DNA from: Labilithrix luteola
GTDB lineage: Bacteria; Myxococcota_A; Polyangia; Polyangiales; Polyangiaceae
Direction: 5' to 3'
NCBI GenBank assembly: GCA_026225435.1
Contig: JAMFST010000620.1
Coordinates: 1-5,874 of the forward strand
DNA length: 5,874 bases
A program made the position numbers and the translations under genes. The stretch's first letter is position 1. Each line of letters starts with the position of its first letter. This document shows, piece by piece, positions 5,409-5,874 of this stretch. The notes under the pieces were generated by a model, which was not told where the DNA came from, did no database searches, and was given only the letters and a program-made list of their open reading frames with translations.

Positions 5409-5490
5409 CCAATGTTCACAGGCGGTGCGTGAAGCCGCGGTGATGCTGTCGGAGAGGCGACACGGCTCCTCGCCGAGCGTCGCGAGACGG

Positions 5491-5523
5491 TGTGCCCCGC
5501 AGTCCGCCCACGGGGTGGGCACA
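5491..5523. repeat. GC-rich hairpin between methyltransferase and lipoprotein genes
   Basis: TGTGCCC (5491-5497) pairs perfectly with GGGCACA (5517-5523), and CCG inside it can pair with CGG (5511-5513) across a small bulge. It lies 83 nt after the methyltransferase stop with no T-run, so it is at best a transcript-end-stabilising structure or a factor-dependent termination point. The nearer stretch 5409-5490 holds only weak overlapping short repeats. Confidence 0.35.
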
Positions 5524-5558
5524 TCGAGGGCGCGGGGTGACGTGCTGTCGCAGTGCTC

Positions 5559-5572
5559 GATCGACGTCGATC
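5559..5572. promoter_or_regulatory. 14-bp perfect palindrome, candidate operator
   Basis: GATCGACGTCGATC is perfectly self-complementary and lies 81 bp upstream of the lipoprotein ATG, in the only intergenic region that can hold that gene's promoter. A dyad of this size suits a dimeric regulator. A weak promoter-like pair, TTCGCC (5581-5586) and TGCAAT (5605-5610) with an 18-bp spacer, sits just downstream but is far from consensus. Self-complementary strings of C and G are common in GC-rich DNA, so the call is tentative. Confidence 0.3.
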
Positions 5573-5611
5573 TCGCGGTGTTCGCCGCCCGCTGGTCCGC
5601 CCGATGCAATC

Positions 5612-5653
5612 GAGAGGAATCACCTCGCATCTCGCGAAAGGAACCTTCCTCTC
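5612..5653 (+). promoter_or_regulatory. 5'-UTR inverted repeat around the lipoprotein ribosome-binding site
   Basis: GAGAGGAA (5612-5619) is perfectly complementary to TTCCTCTC (5646-5653), which abuts the ATG at 5654. The likely ribosome-binding site AAAGGAA (5637-5643) lies in the loop, but AGGAA (5639-5643) can instead pair with the same TTCCT (5646-5650). The two pairings exclude each other, one leaving the site open and the other hiding it. Confidence 0.4.
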
Positions 5654-5874
5654 ATGTTCACGCTCCGCAACGTCGCCGCTCTCCTCTTCGCCGTCGTCTC
5701 CATCGGATCGGTCGCCTGCTCGTACCGCGACAGCCGGCCCATGAGCGGGCCCGATGGGCGCCAGTGGCTCGCCGTCACCTGCTCGCACGGCGAAGACAAC
5801 TGCTGGCAAGAAGCCGCCGAGCGCTGCCCCCGCGGCTACGTCACCGCCGACAAGGCCGGCGGGATCACGGAGGG
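5654..5874 (+). CDS. Putative cysteine-rich lipoprotein (partial, 3' end cut)
   Basis: The first 73 codons are present; the gene runs off the right edge. The start MFTLRNVAALLFAVVSIGS is a charged-then-hydrophobic signal peptide ending in SVAC with Cys22. This resembles a lipobox, although Ser at -3 is less usual than Leu, so a signal peptidase I substrate is possible. The mature part has a pattern of Cys43, Cys50 and Cys58 in VTCSHGEDNC and AERCPRGY (residues 41-62). The spacing C-x6-C-x7-CP-x-GY recurs in small secreted or outer-membrane-attached proteins of Gram-negative bacteria, where function is mostly unknown. ATG 5654 is favoured by AAAGGAA at 5637-5643, about 10 nt upstream. The gene is probably transcribed alone from the preceding 245-bp gap. 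Confidence 0.75.
   Translation, partial: MFTLRNVAALLFAVVSIGSVACSYRDSRPMSGPDGRQWLAVTCSHGEDNCWQEAAERCPRGYVTADKAGGITE

Noticed and set aside
5414..5440. Interlocking short repeats (TTCAC/GTGAA and GCGG/CCGC) after the methyltransferase as a pseudoknot or terminator
   Set aside because: The stems are only 4-5 bp, there is no T-run, and such matches are expected by chance at this base composition.
4650..5630. A 326-codon minus-strand open frame opposite the methyltransferase
   Set aside because: It is Arg/His/Ala-rich with no motif, and it is a shadow of a gene with clear SAM-binding motifs on the other strand.

Overview
This is a GC-rich bacterial chromosomal window. The codons strongly favour G or C in the third position. 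Together with the style of the small secreted protein at the right edge, this suggests a proteobacterium-like lineage, possibly Myxococcota (the former Deltaproteobacteria). That placement is inference; no rRNA gene is present to confirm it.

Region 1 (1-2667) is a compact translation operon on the plus strand. It holds the 3' end of tuf (EF-Tu), then rpsJ (S10), rplD (L4), rplW (L23), rplB (L2) and rpsS (S19). Spacing is 0-15 nt, with a 4-nt ATGA overlap between rplD and rplW. Two things depart from the usual S10-operon order. There is no rplC (L3) between rpsJ and rplD, where only 9 nt separate the genes. The operon also stops right after rpsS at a strong intrinsic terminator (2636-2667), instead of continuing into rplV, rpsC, rplP, rpmC and rpsQ.

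Region 2 (2668-2861) has no credible gene. It contains a tandem pair of 9-bp repeats and two imperfect hairpins. The second hairpin lies 6-8 bp from the inferred end of the insertion sequence.

Region 3 (about 2862-4339) is an apparently intact IS110-family element, best placed in the IS1111 group. Its DEDD/serine transposase (366 aa) is on the minus strand. It has a short upstream end, a noncoding end of about 290 bp downstream of the transposase (the expected home of a bridge/seek RNA), and 10-bp subterminal inverted repeats. Three further signals fit its biology. A -35-like box points out of one end and a -10-like box into the other, so a promoter would form only in the circular intermediate. 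A long inverted repeat would bury the transposase ribosome-binding site in read-through transcripts. The noncoding end also carries short matches to the element terminus and to the flanking target.

Region 4 (4340-5408) is a two-gene plus-strand unit that starts just after the IS: a small four-helix membrane protein of unknown function and, overlapping it by GTGA, a class I SAM-dependent methyltransferase of the COG3897/ETFB-lysine-methyltransferase type. The IS now sits about 32 bp upstream of the membrane-protein start, so the original promoter may have been displaced.

Region 5 (5409-5874) is a 245-bp intergenic stretch with a hairpin, a 14-bp perfect palindrome and a 5'-UTR inverted repeat. 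It leads into a cysteine-rich putative lipoprotein cut by the window edge.
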